Shown piece by piece: positions 1 through 8,500 of a stretch of DNA of 36,085 bases. Position numbers and translations under genes: made by a program. Numbering within the stretch: the first letter of the stretch is position 1; each line of letters opens with the position of its first letter. The notes under the pieces are model-generated. The model was given only the letters and a program-made list of their open reading frames with translations. It did no database searches and had not been told where the DNA came from. Origin of the DNA: Bacteroidales bacterium (GTDB lineage: Bacteria; Bacteroidota; Bacteroidia; Bacteroidales; P3); the NCBI GenBank assembly GCA_017962445.1, contig JAGCVI010000036.1:1-36085 (forward strand), in the 5' to 3' direction.

Positions 1-147
1 CAAGGCCACCGTGTCTACACCACCCCTGCAAACAGCAATTCTGTGAAAATCGATGTGGCATCATTTGTACCGGCTTCCTATATTGTTGTTGCCCACACCA
101 CAGACGGCATAGTGTCCCGAAAAATAGTAGTCCATCACACCGAATAA
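1..147 (+). CDS. T9SS type A sorting-domain protein (3' end only)
   Basis: This is the last 48 codons of a gene that enters from the left edge, in frame from base 1 and ending at TAA 145-147. The peptide reads ...IDVASFVPASYIVVAHT then TDGIVSRKIVVHHTE. This matches the final beta strands of the type A C-terminal sorting domain used by the type IX secretion system, whose usual shape is 'dlssLpkGvYivkv...g.....Kvvk'. Cargo with this tail crosses the outer membrane through T9SS and is usually anchored on the surface or released. The catalytic or binding part of the protein lies outside the window, so its function is unknown. The family call is from pattern memory. The PorE-like gene and two type B cargo genes elsewhere in the window support a T9SS in this genome. 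Confidence 0.7.
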   Translation, partial: QGHRVYTTPANSNSVKIDVASFVPASYIVVAHTTDGIVSRKIVVHHTE

Positions 148-314
148 TACAGTTCGCAAACGGGCATTGAATACAAATACTGCTTGACAAAGGTATATCA
201 TTTTTTTTAACATAAATCATCTTGCAATTTTCAAAGAATCAATATCTTAGTTTTTATTTATACGCTTTTGCGGTAAAAAAAAACATTTTTTTTCCCCGTT
301 ATCCAAAAAGTTCG

Positions 315-323
315 TAATTTTAC
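315..323 (+). promoter_or_regulatory. Possible -7 box for recJ
   Basis: TAATTTTAC lies 12 bases before the recJ ATG and resembles the Bacteroidota -7 box TAnnTTTG. The -33 region about 19 bases upstream (291-295) is only a T-run followed by CC, so the match is partial. The rest of the 148-335 gap is AT-rich with long T and A runs, and no terminator hairpin is clear. Confidence 0.3.
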
Positions 324-335
324 GCCCAGTAAAAA

Positions 336-2183
336 ATGAAAGAAAAACGTTGGATATTAAGGAAAGATTATGATATAGAGGTTGTTGAAAAACTTGCGGA
401 TTCTTTGGGCGTGGACAAAATTATTGCCACGCTGCTCGTAGAACGTGGTGTCACTACTTTTGAGGAAGCTAAACATTTCTTCCGCCCCAGTTTAGACCAA
501 CTTCACGATCCATTTCTGATGAAGGATATGGATCGTGCTATTGTGCGCATTAACGACGCAATCCGCTATCGTGAACGTATGCTGATTTATGGCGACTATG
601 ATGTCGACGGCACCTCCGCTGTCGCTTTGGTCTATTCGTATTTCCATACACTCCACTATAACATCGATTTCTATATTCCCGATCGCGATACCGAAGGATA
701 TGGCATCTCCTTTCAAGGTATCGATTATGCCAAACGTACTGGCGTAAAGTTGATTATCGCCCTCGATTGCGGTATCAAAGCTATTGAGCAGGCGGAATAT
801 GCAAAACAGTTCGGTATCGACATCATTGTCGGTGACCATCATCTCCCGGGCGAGACACTGCCAGACTGTGTCGCCGTTCTTGACCCTAAGCGTGCCGACT
901 GTCCTTATCCCTACAAAGAGCTCTCCGGCTGTGGTATCGGCTTCAAAATAGTGGAAGCTTACATGGAACAGAAGATCGGTGTTCGCCTTTGCGACTCTGG
1001 CGGAGAACTGACTACCATTCAGAAAAAAAATATGGAGATGCTCAAACTAAAACTGCTGCGTTATCTCGATCTCGTGGCCGTCTCCATAGCTTCCGATATC
1101 GTCCCTATGACTGGTGAAAACCGAGTCTTAGCTGCATTTGGTCTCAAAGTTATTAACACATGCCCGCGACCTGGACTTGAGGCTATTCTGACTTACGGTC
1201 ACATTGAACCACGCTCCAAAGAGGACCGCGCCGTTAATCCCGACAAGGAATCGTATTTTGTTAAAGATTTGAACATCAGTGATCTTGTGTTTCTTGTGGG
1301 ACCACGCATCAATGCTGCCGGACGCATTCACAGCGCTTTTGATTCCGTTAGGCTTTTGCTCGCTGAAAGCAGGGATGTCGCCACACGTCTCGCTGAGGAG
1401 ATCAATAACTACAACAAAGAACGCAAAGACCTTGATACACAAGCTACCGAGGAGGCAAAACGCCGTCTCGAAAGCGACAGGAACCTGTCTAAACGTCATT
1501 CCATCGTGCTATTTGGGGAGGGCTGGCATCGTGGTGTCGTGGGTATTGTGGCTTCGCGTCTTGTCGAGGCCTACTACAGGCCTACCATTGTGCTTACGCG
1601 CTCCACCGACGACCTTTTTGTCGGTTCGGCACGCAGCATAAAGGAGTTCGATGTCCATGCGGCTCTGGAAGAATGTAGCGAGCTGCTCGAGCATTTTGGT
1701 GGACATAAAAGCGCCGCAGGCGTATCGTTGCGACCCGAGAATTTTGACCGCTTTGTGGAACGTTTTGAGGAGATAGTGAGTCGTACCATGCCTCCCGAGG
1801 CTTCCGTGCCTGAGGTCGAGATTGATGCCGTTGTCCGTTTCTCCGACATTACCCCCAAATTCCTACGCATACTGAAACAATTCTCGCCCTTCGGACCCGA
1901 CAACAATGTGCCGGTATTCTGTACCAGAAATCTTGAGAGCAACCCGATGCTCCCTCCGCGTGTGGTTGGCTCCAATCATTTGAAGTTTTCTGCTCTGTCC
2001 TCCGACAGTCCAAACTCTTATCCCGCCATTGGTTTTCAGTTGGGCGAATACTACGAAAGGGTAAACCGTCAGGAAATGTTCGACGTCTGCTATCAACTTG
2101 AGGAGAATTACTGGCGCGGCAAAACGGAGATCCAACTCAATGTGAAGGATATCAGGTTCGACAATCAGGCAAACACTATATGA
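336..2183 (+). CDS. recJ: Single-stranded-DNA-specific 5'-3' exonuclease RecJ
   Basis: RecJ degrades single-stranded DNA from 5' ends in recombination (RecFOR pathway), mismatch repair and base-excision repair. The 615-residue product has the DHH phosphoesterase motifs in order: YGDYDVDG (85-92), DCGIKA (144-149) and the defining GDHH (166-169). A later GPRINAAGRIHSA (322-334) follows, and the DHHA1 domain carries FGGHKSAAG (454-462). The C-terminal part (about 480-615) fits the RecJ OB-like domain. The length is slightly above the usual 560-580, partly through short insertions near 212-236 and 295-310. The ATG at 336 gives a normal RecJ N-terminus (WILR.DYD). The gene is convergent with the methyltransferase gene, with 12 bases between stops, and appears monocistronic. 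Confidence 0.96.
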   Translation: MKEKRWILRKDYDIEVVEKLADSLGVDKIIATLLVERGVTTFEEAKHFFRPSLDQLHDPFLMKDMDRAIVRINDAIRYRERMLIYGDYDVDGTSAVALVYSYFHTLHYNIDFYIPDRDTEGYGISFQGIDYAKRTGVKLIIALDCGIKAIEQAEYAKQFGIDIIVGDHHLPGETLPDCVAVLDPKRADCPYPYKELSGCGIGFKIVEAYMEQKIGVRLCDSGGELTTIQKKNMEMLKLKLLRYLDLVAVSIASDIVPMTGENRVLAAFGLKVINTCPRPGLEAILTYGHIEPRSKEDRAVNPDKESYFVKDLNISDLVFLVGPRINAAGRIHSAFDSVRLLLAESRDVATRLAEEINNYNKERKDLDTQATEEAKRRLESDRNLSKRHSIVLFGEGWHRGVVGIVASRLVEAYYRPTIVLTRSTDDLFVGSARSIKEFDVHAALEECSELLEHFGGHKSAAGVSLRPENFDRFVERFEEIVSRTMPPEASVPEVEIDAVVRFSDITPKFLRILKQFSPFGPDNNVPVFCTRNLESNPMLPPRVVGSNHLKFSALSSDSPNSYPAIGFQLGEYYERVNRQEMFDVCYQLEENYWRGKTEIQLNVKDIRFDNQANTI

Positions 2184-2195
2184 AGCCTGTATAAA

Positions 2196-2663
2196 CTAAA
2201 AGAATCTTCGGACTCTCTTTTTATACTCAAGATAATCTTCACCGAAATCGGCTTCCAGACGCTTTTCTTCGGAACGTACCTGTAGTGTCATCAGCGCCAC
2301 AACGGCGACGACCACTGTCAATGCTTGCCAGCTCCATATTGCCAACAACATTCCCATATAGTAGATGTAGGTTCCCGACAGCATTGGGTTGCGGCTAAAA
2401 CGATATGGACCATCAGTCATTAGGTGCTTGGTCCTGGGAGCCACCTCGTGGCCCATTGCATCAAAGGGGTTGCCTTTCCCTACGCGTTTCATGTAAACGA
2501 TACTCCAGATGCTGAGCACAAGCCCACATACTGCAACCGCCATTGCAGGAACCAAACGTCCGACAGGCAATGCCGAAGGCATCTGCGACAACCACCACAT
2601 CAGTGCTGGTACACCAACAATAAATATTAAAAAACCCAAAAAATATCCGAGAAGCTGTTTCAT
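2196..2663 (-). CDS. Membrane methyltransferase of the isoprenylcysteine/phospholipid methyltransferase family
   Basis: The product is 155 residues and mostly hydrophobic, with about four membrane segments (roughly 5-25, 35-57, 100-118 and 115-130). The conserved C-terminal SAM-binding region of the ICMT/PEMT superfamily is clear: GPYRFSRNPMLSG (86-98), then EEKRLEADFGEDYLEYKKRV near the end. Bacterial members methylate small membrane or lipid substrates, and the substrate of this subgroup is not known. True isoprenylcysteine methylation is unlikely in bacteria. It appears to be a single-gene unit reading away from the repeat-rich intergenic region. The family call is firm; the substrate cannot be told from sequence. 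Confidence 0.85.
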   Translation of the reverse strand: MKQLLGYFLGFLIFIVGVPALMWWLSQMPSALPVGRLVPAMAVAVCGLVLSIWSIVYMKRVGKGNPFDAMGHEVAPRTKHLMTDGPYRFSRNPMLSGTYIYYMGMLLAIWSWQALTVVVAVVALMTLQVRSEEKRLEADFGEDYLEYKKRVRRFF

Positions 2664-2687
2664 TTTTTTTTGCTTCGTAAAATTGTT

Positions 2688-2696
2688 GCAAATTTA
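2688..2696 (-). promoter_or_regulatory. -7 box of the methyltransferase gene promoter
   Basis: On the minus strand this reads TAAATTTGC, an exact match to the Bacteroidota -7 box TAnnTTTG, 24 bases before the ATG. The -33 region 19 bases upstream reads GTGT and is a poor match to TTTG, so only the -7 box is convincing. Confidence 0.45.
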
Positions 2697-2774
2697 CATA
2701 GATTTCCCGAAATACACATTAATGCAAAAAAAAATTTGACACGAATTGCCATGTGGTATGCCTGCGAACAAACT

Positions 2775-2805
2775 TTAACCATTAACCGTGAACCATTAAC
2801 CGTTA
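2775..2805. repeat. Tandem 7-base repeat (TTAACCA/TTAACCG), copy 1
   Basis: Four consecutive 7-base units are seen: TTAACCA, TTAACCG, TGAACCA and TTAACCG, followed by TTA. A further two-unit block (TTAACCG twice) is at 2938-2951 in the same gap. The same unit recurs at 23751-23787 and 24698-24735, always outside genes. Confidence 0.85.
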
Positions 2806-2855
2806 TTGATGGGTAGACAAAGAAGTTAATGGAAGTTATCGCGCTTCGCGCTGGA

Positions 2856-2902
2856 AGTTAAAGGGACAATACAATCCGAGCAAAATCATTTGTCCTTTAA
2901 CT
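2856..2902. repeat. Imperfect inverted repeat / hairpin
   Basis: AGTTAAAGGGACAA (2856-2869) pairs with TTGTCCTTTAACT (2890-2902) with one bulged base and a loop of about 20 bases. The left arm also belongs to a direct repeat TGGAAGTTA (2830-2838 and 2852-2860) around a small GCGC stem. No T-run follows on either strand, so it is not a standard terminator. Confidence 0.6.
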
Positions 2903-2924
2903 CCCTTTAACTCCTCTTAACTCC
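2895..2924. repeat. Three tandem 10-base repeats (CTTTAACTCC)
   Basis: CTTTAACTCC occurs twice exactly (2895-2904 and 2905-2914), then as TCTTAACTCC (2915-2924). A degenerate copy ending AACTCC (2925-2935) and CTTTAACC follow, which merge into the 7-base repeat at 2938. The overlap with the hairpin arm suggests one composite element built from TTAAC-type units. Confidence 0.75.
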
Positions 2925-3048
2925 ACACAAACTCCCTTTAACCGTTAACCGCTACTATATTGTGGCCTCTTTCAGATATAATCATCAGAAGGCATACATG
3001 CACAATAAATTGTTCTTTTCTTCGTTTTTATATTAAAACATTATACTT

Positions 3049-4716
3049 ATGGCAGACGACAAAAAAATTATTTTCTCGATGGTGGGTGTGGGGAAACTTA
3101 TTCCTCCCAGCCGTCAGATTCTTAAAGATATTTACCTCTCTTTTTTCTATGGTGCCAAAATTGGCATCATCGGCCTCAACGGTTCGGGCAAGTCGAGCCT
3201 GCTGAAAATTATTGCTGGTGTTGATACCGACTATCAAGGTGAAGTGGTCTTTTCCCCGGGCTACAGTGTCGGCTATCTGGAACAGGAGCCTCGACTGGAC
3301 GAGAACAAGACAGTCAAAGAGGTTGTGCAGGAGGCTGTACAGAATGTCGTCGACTGGATGAAGGAGTACGAGGAGGTAAACAACGCCTTCGCTGAACCTG
3401 ACGCTGATTTTGATAAACTTTGTGAACGTCAAGGAGAATTGACTGAACTTCTTGAACAGCATGACGCATGGAACCTCGACAGCCGCCTGGAACGTGCTAT
3501 GGACGCCCTCCGCTGTCCCGAAGAGGATCAGCTGGTGAAAAATCTCAGCGGCGGTGAACGCCGTCGTGTGGCGTTATGCCGTCTGTTGCTTCAGGAACCT
3601 GATATCCTCCTTCTCGACGAGCCTACCAACCATCTTGATGCAGAAAGCATCGAATGGCTGGAACATCATCTTCAGCAATACAAAGGCACAGTCATCGCTG
3701 TGACACACGACCGCTACTTCCTTGACAATGTGGCAGGCTGGATTCTCGAACTCGACCGTGGCGAAGGTATACCTTGGCAGGGTAACTACAGCTCATGGCT
3801 CGACCAGAAAACGCAACGTCTTGCCATGGAGGAAAAACAGGAAAGCAAACGTCGTAAAACATTGCAACGCGAACTGGAGTGGGTGCGCATGGCACCCAAG
3901 GCACGTCATGCCAAAGGTAAAGCCCGTCTGGCAGCATACGATCGCATGATGAACGAGGATGTGAAGGAAAAGGAACAGAATCTGGAGATATACATACCCA
4001 ATGGTCCGCGTCTGGGTAACAAGGTCCTTGAAGTTGAGGGTGTCAGCAAGGCCTATGGAGACAAGCTGTTGTACGAAAACCTGACTTTCTCCTTGCCTCC
4101 TGCAGGCATCGTTGGAGTGATAGGCCCCAACGGCTGTGGAAAAACAACTCTCTTCCGCCTTATCATGGGACTTGAAAAACCGGACGCAGGCACCTTTACC
4201 GTCGGCGAGACGGTCAAGATAGGATATGTAGACCAGCAGCACGTGCAGATAGACCCGGAAAAATCAGTCTGGGAGGTGGTCAGCGAAGGCAATGAACAGA
4301 TACAGATGGGCGGCCGCCTGGTCAACAGTCGCGCCTACATCTCTCGGTTCAACTTTTCGGGCAACGACCAAAGCAAAAAGGCTGGCGTGCTCTCTGGAGG
4401 CGAACGTAATCGCCTGCACCTCGCACTGACCCTGAAAAGCGAAGCCAACGTACTCCTACTCGATGAACCTACCAACGATATCGATGTGAACACAATGCGT
4501 GCACTCGAAGAGGGCTTGGAGAATTATGCGGGATGCGCTGTGGTTATCAGCCACGACCGCTGGTTCCTCGACCGTATCTGCACACATATCCTCGCCTTCG
4601 AGGGTGACTCACAGGTCTACTTCTTTGAAGGCAGCTATTCCGAATACGAGGAGAACCGCAAGAAACGCCTCGGCGACGATACCCCGCATAGGTTCCACTA
4701 CAAGAAACTACAATAA
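3049..4716 (+). CDS. ettA: ABC-F translational factor EttA
   Basis: EttA is a soluble ATPase that binds the ribosomal E site and gates the first peptide bond according to ATP/ADP ratio. The 555-residue length equals that of E. coli EttA. Two ABC cassettes are visible: Walker A GLNGSGKS (42-49), signature LSGGE (166-170), and DEPTNHLD (190-197) in the first; Walker A GPNGCGKT (359-366), LSGGERNR and LLLDEPTNDID in the second. The acidic 'arm' insertion lies at about 95-135, and a basic linker (about 255-320, KARHAKGKARLAAYDRM) fits the P-site-tRNA-interaction region. There are no membrane segments. The last base of its TAA is the first base of the next gene's ATG (TAATG), suggesting coupled translation. 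Function is from the family. Confidence 0.93.
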   Translation: MADDKKIIFSMVGVGKLIPPSRQILKDIYLSFFYGAKIGIIGLNGSGKSSLLKIIAGVDTDYQGEVVFSPGYSVGYLEQEPRLDENKTVKEVVQEAVQNVVDWMKEYEEVNNAFAEPDADFDKLCERQGELTELLEQHDAWNLDSRLERAMDALRCPEEDQLVKNLSGGERRRVALCRLLLQEPDILLLDEPTNHLDAESIEWLEHHLQQYKGTVIAVTHDRYFLDNVAGWILELDRGEGIPWQGNYSSWLDQKTQRLAMEEKQESKRRKTLQRELEWVRMAPKARHAKGKARLAAYDRMMNEDVKEKEQNLEIYIPNGPRLGNKVLEVEGVSKAYGDKLLYENLTFSLPPAGIVGVIGPNGCGKTTLFRLIMGLEKPDAGTFTVGETVKIGYVDQQHVQIDPEKSVWEVVSEGNEQIQMGGRLVNSRAYISRFNFSGNDQSKKAGVLSGGERNRLHLALTLKSEANVLLLDEPTNDIDVNTMRALEEGLENYAGCAVVISHDRWFLDRICTHILAFEGDSQVYFFEGSYSEYEENRKKRLGDDTPHRFHYKKLQ

Positions 4717-5432
4717 TGAAAAAACTCATTATAGCTTTATTCTTGCTTTCCGGCACGATTTATGCCCAACATACACGGCAGACATTGCTGCAACCTGACT
4801 ACGACAGCTACAACCTGCACCATTCGCCGCGACAGATAACGGTAGTACAGCAGTATAGTACAGGGCAGGATATTAATTTTCAGGAGAATTACCTGTTCGA
4901 CTCAACAGGCAACCTGACACAATATACCAAAACGGGTTTCGGTGGACGTCAGACAACCCAATATCCCCTCACGCAACTCAACCCACGTATACACTATGAT
5001 TTTGACTATGATGGCGACATTCTGCGTATGGTGGAATTTGACTTGAAGAACAGGTTGATATCGTCAAAACACTATATCTATGGCGTGGGTGGCAACCTGA
5101 TACAAACCATAAAATACTCTTACAATACTGCGGACAGTGGCACTGTCATGGAGCGCGAAGTCGCTCTTTACGACAAAAATGCGCGACCTGTGTCAATCAA
5201 GACATATTCTGCAGACGAACTGCTTCTGGTGGCAGAAAAGATAAAGTACGACCGCCGCGGCAACGACGTACAAAGACGCATAACAGTCTATGACGAAGCG
5301 TCCACTACTGTTACCATTGAACGTCGCAAGTACACATACGACCGCTATGGCAACTGGACAAAATGCAGCTACTCGCTTGATGGCAAGTCTTTTTACACCA
5401 TCGAGAGGACTTTCGAATACTACGGAGACTGA
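4716..5432 (+). CDS. Secreted protein with YD/RHS-like repeats, function unknown
   Basis: The product has 238 residues and a clear signal peptide, MKKLIIALFLLSGTIYAQ, with likely cleavage after A17. The mature part has repeated segments ending in YD-type signatures: FDSTGNLTQYTKTGF, FDLKNRLISSKHYIYGVGGN, YDKNARPVSIKTY, YDRRGNDVQRRITVYD and YDRYGNWTKCSY. These are beta-rich 'YD' units like those in RHS-type proteins, but there is no RHS core or toxin domain. Its start overlaps the ettA stop by one base. Export to the periplasm or outer membrane is inferred. No T9SS tail or lipobox cysteine is seen. No specific function is recognised. Confidence 0.8.
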   Translation: MKKLIIALFLLSGTIYAQHTRQTLLQPDYDSYNLHHSPRQITVVQQYSTGQDINFQENYLFDSTGNLTQYTKTGFGGRQTTQYPLTQLNPRIHYDFDYDGDILRMVEFDLKNRLISSKHYIYGVGGNLIQTIKYSYNTADSGTVMEREVALYDKNARPVSIKTYSADELLLVAEKIKYDRRGNDVQRRITVYDEASTTVTIERRKYTYDRYGNWTKCSYSLDGKSFYTIERTFEYYGD

Positions 5433-5521
5433 CAACCGTACGTAACACGCTGTGTTGCTGAAGGTAGGCGGAATGTTGAAAAGTATTGTCTGCCAAAGGG
5501 CATATAACAAGTTTTTTTGTG

Positions 5522-5530
5522 TATTTTTAC
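5522..5530 (+). promoter_or_regulatory. Possible -7 box for the dnaE operon
   Basis: TATTTTTAC, 32 bases before the dnaE ATG, resembles the -7 box TAnnTTTG. No TTTG is found 19-21 bases upstream (the region reads GGCA), so support is weak. The rest of 5433-5562 holds only a short hairpin (AACAC-GCT-GTGTT, 5445-5457) without a T-run. Confidence 0.3.
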
Positions 5531-5562
5531 ACCCTGAAAATACATCTTAACACCGTTGTAGT

Positions 5563-8500
5563 ATGCCTTATTTCACCCATTTACATGTCCATTCGCACTT
5601 CTCTATCCTTGACGGTATGTCGAAAGTGCCCGATTTGATAAAAAAATGCAAACGTAACGGAATGTACGCCATGGCCCTTACCGACCATGGTAACATGTTC
5701 GGTATTAAGGAGCTGGTGGATACGGCTGCCAAAGAGAACGGTAAGATAAAGGACGAAATCAAGGGACTGAAGAAAAGACTCGGAGAACTGGAGATGGCAT
5801 CTGCCGACTATGTCGAGGAGGTCGCTGAAGGCAAGCCTGCAAAAACGAAAGACATGCTGATTGCAGAGGTCGAGGATAGGATAGCAACCCTTAACGGTCA
5901 GTTTTTCAAGCCTATCATCGGCATCGAGGCATACTGTGCACACCGTACCTTGTACGACAAAGACCCTTCGGTGAAAGAACGGGATCCAGAAACAGGACGC
6001 GAACGTATTACCGACCGAAGTGGATACCACATCATCCTCCTGGCAAAAAACAAACAAGGATATAAGAACTTGTGTAAACTGAGCTCTATAGCGTTCATCG
6101 ACGGATACTTCTATTCTCCGCGTATAGACCACAATGTGCTGGAAAAGTATCATGATGGTATTATCTGCTGCTCTGCTTGCATCGGTGGCGAGATTCCTCA
6201 GAAAATCATGAAGGACGATATCGAAGGGGCTGAAGAGTCGGTACGCTGGTTCAAAAACCTCTTCGGAGACGACTTCTACCTTGAAATGCAACGCCATAAG
6301 ACTGACAAACCTAACGCGGCATACGACACCTACCCTAAACAGCAGAAGGTGAACAGGTATCTCGAAGAATTTGCCAGAAAATACAATATCAAGCTGATTG
6401 CCACAAATGACGTGCATTTTGTGGAGGAGGAACATGGCGAAGCTCATGACAGGCTTATCTGTCTGAGTACCGGTAAGGATTTCGACGACCCCAACCGCCT
6501 GCATTATACCAAACAGGAATGGCTGAAATCACCGGATGAAATGGCTGCCATATTCGAGGATTTGCCGGAAGTGCTGGAAAATACTCGCGAAATTACAGAT
6601 AAAATTGAACTGTATGACATAGACTCTGCTCCAATCATGCCGGTATTCCCAATCCCTGATGATTTTGGAAGCGAGGAGGAATACCGCAATAGAATAACTG
6701 AAGAGGATCTCTTCAATGAATTTACTCGCAACGAAAAAGGTGAGGTTGTTTTGAGTCAGGAAAAAGCGGAGGATAAGATTTCAAAACTTGGAGGCTATGA
6801 CAAGCTGTACCGCATTAAGTTCGAAGCTGACTACCTGGCAAAACTAGTATGGGAAGGCGCCAGAAAACGGTATCTGCCGGAACGTACGGAATTGACAGGA
6901 CAACAGGAAATCAAAGAGGCTCTTTCGGAAGAAATACAGGAACGTATCATTTTTGAACTGCATACTATCAAAACTATGGGTTTCCCTGGCTATTTCCTTA
7001 TCGTTGCCGATTATATACGTGGAGCCCGTGAGGAACTAGGTGTAAGCGTTGGTCCCGGACGTGGCTCTGCGGCAGGAAGCGTAGTGGCCTATTGCCTGTG
7101 GATTACCGATATTGACCCTCTAAAGTATGACTTGCTGTTCGAACGTTTCCTCAACCCGGACCGTATCTCGCTCCCTGATATAGATGTGGACTTCGATGAC
7201 GCTGGACGTGGAAAGGTACTGGACTGGATCACTCAAAAATACGGTAAGGAAAGAGTGGCACATATCATCACCTATGGCACTATGGCCAGCAAGTCGGCCA
7301 TAGCCGATGTTGCTCGCATTCAGAAAGTGCCTCTGAATGTGGTAAACCAGATAAAATCATATATTCCTGACCGCAGCTTCCCGGATAACGTCAAGGATGA
7401 AAAAGGCAAATCCCCCAGCGTCAACCTTAAAAACTGTTACAAGTATGTCCCCGAACTCCATAGAATTATGGAAAGTCCGGATGACGAGAAGTTCATGAAC
7501 GAACCCTATAAGGAGATTAAGCAGGTGTTGACTTATGCCGAAGAACTGGAGGATACCAACCGCCAAATAGGAATACACGCCTGTGGCGTCATAATCGGTG
7601 CGGACGATCTTACTAATTATGCGCCAGTGTGTACTATTAAGGATAAGGAAAGTAATGAAGATGTGCTTGTTACACAGTACGACGGGCATGTGATAGAGAA
7701 TGTCGGCCTTATCAAGATGGACTTCCTTGGATTGAAAAACCTATCCATCATCAAGGACGCCTTAAATACGATAAAGAAACGTCACGGAGTGGATATAGAC
7801 ATTGACCATATCCCCATCGACGACGATGCTACATATCAGCTGTTCTGCGACGGCAACACCGTAGGTACGTTCCAGTTCGAGTCTCCTGGAATGCAGAAAT
7901 ACCTCCGTGAACTACAACCACATGTTTTTGAGGATCTCATCGCTATGAATGCGCTTTATCGCCCGGGTCCCATGGATTATATCCCCGACTTTATTGCCCG
8001 AAAAATGGGACGCAAACCTGTGGAGTACGATATTCCTTGCATGGAGGATTATCTTAAGGATACCTACGGCATCACGGTCTATCAGGAACAGGTGATGCTC
8101 CTCTCTCGCCAACTGGCAGGCTTTACTCGTGGACAAAGCGATACGCTGCGCAAAGCTATGGGTAAGAAACAGATTGAGAAGATGAATGAACTCGAAATTC
8201 TCTTCTATGAGGGCGGTGAGAAAAACGGGCATCCTAAAGATAAACTCAATAAAATATGGGAAGACTGGAAAAAATTCGCCTCATACGCTTTCAACAAATC
8301 CCATGCCACCTGCTACTCGTGGGTGGCCTACCAGACTGCCTACCTCAAGGCTCATTACCCGGCTGAATATATGGCTGCGGTGATGACCTCGTCGCTAAGT
8401 GATATCAAACGTGTCACTGAACTTATGGAGGACTGTCGTAAAAACAAGATAGAAATCCTCGCCCCATGTGTGAATGAGTCTGAAATCAATTTTTCTGTGA

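Larger units (their letters stand above)
2664..3048. other. 385-base non-coding, repeat-rich intergenic region
   Basis: This gap separates two divergent genes, the methyltransferase (minus) and ettA (plus). No convincing coding sequence was found. It holds the minus-strand -7 box at 2688-2696, tandem 7-base repeats at 2775-2805 and 2938-2951, a short GC stem (GCGC-TTC-GCGC at 2841-2850), a longer imperfect hairpin at 2856-2902 and three 10-base direct repeats at 2895-2924. I see no good TTTG-N19-TAnnTTTG match in front of ettA. Confidence 0.75.

Noticed and set aside
2197-2225. TTCG-loop hairpin with T-run as a recJ terminator
   Set aside because: The stem has mismatches (A-C) and lies inside the coding end of the convergent methyltransferase gene; not strong enough to call.
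2775-2951. CRISPR array
   Set aside because: Repeats are 7 and 10 bases, with no unique spacers of 30 or so bases and no cas genes.
5581-6504. Open frame of 307 codons on the minus strand
   Set aside because: It lies fully inside dnaE on the opposite strand, has no family motif and a composition typical of antisense shadows (Val, Phe, His-rich).
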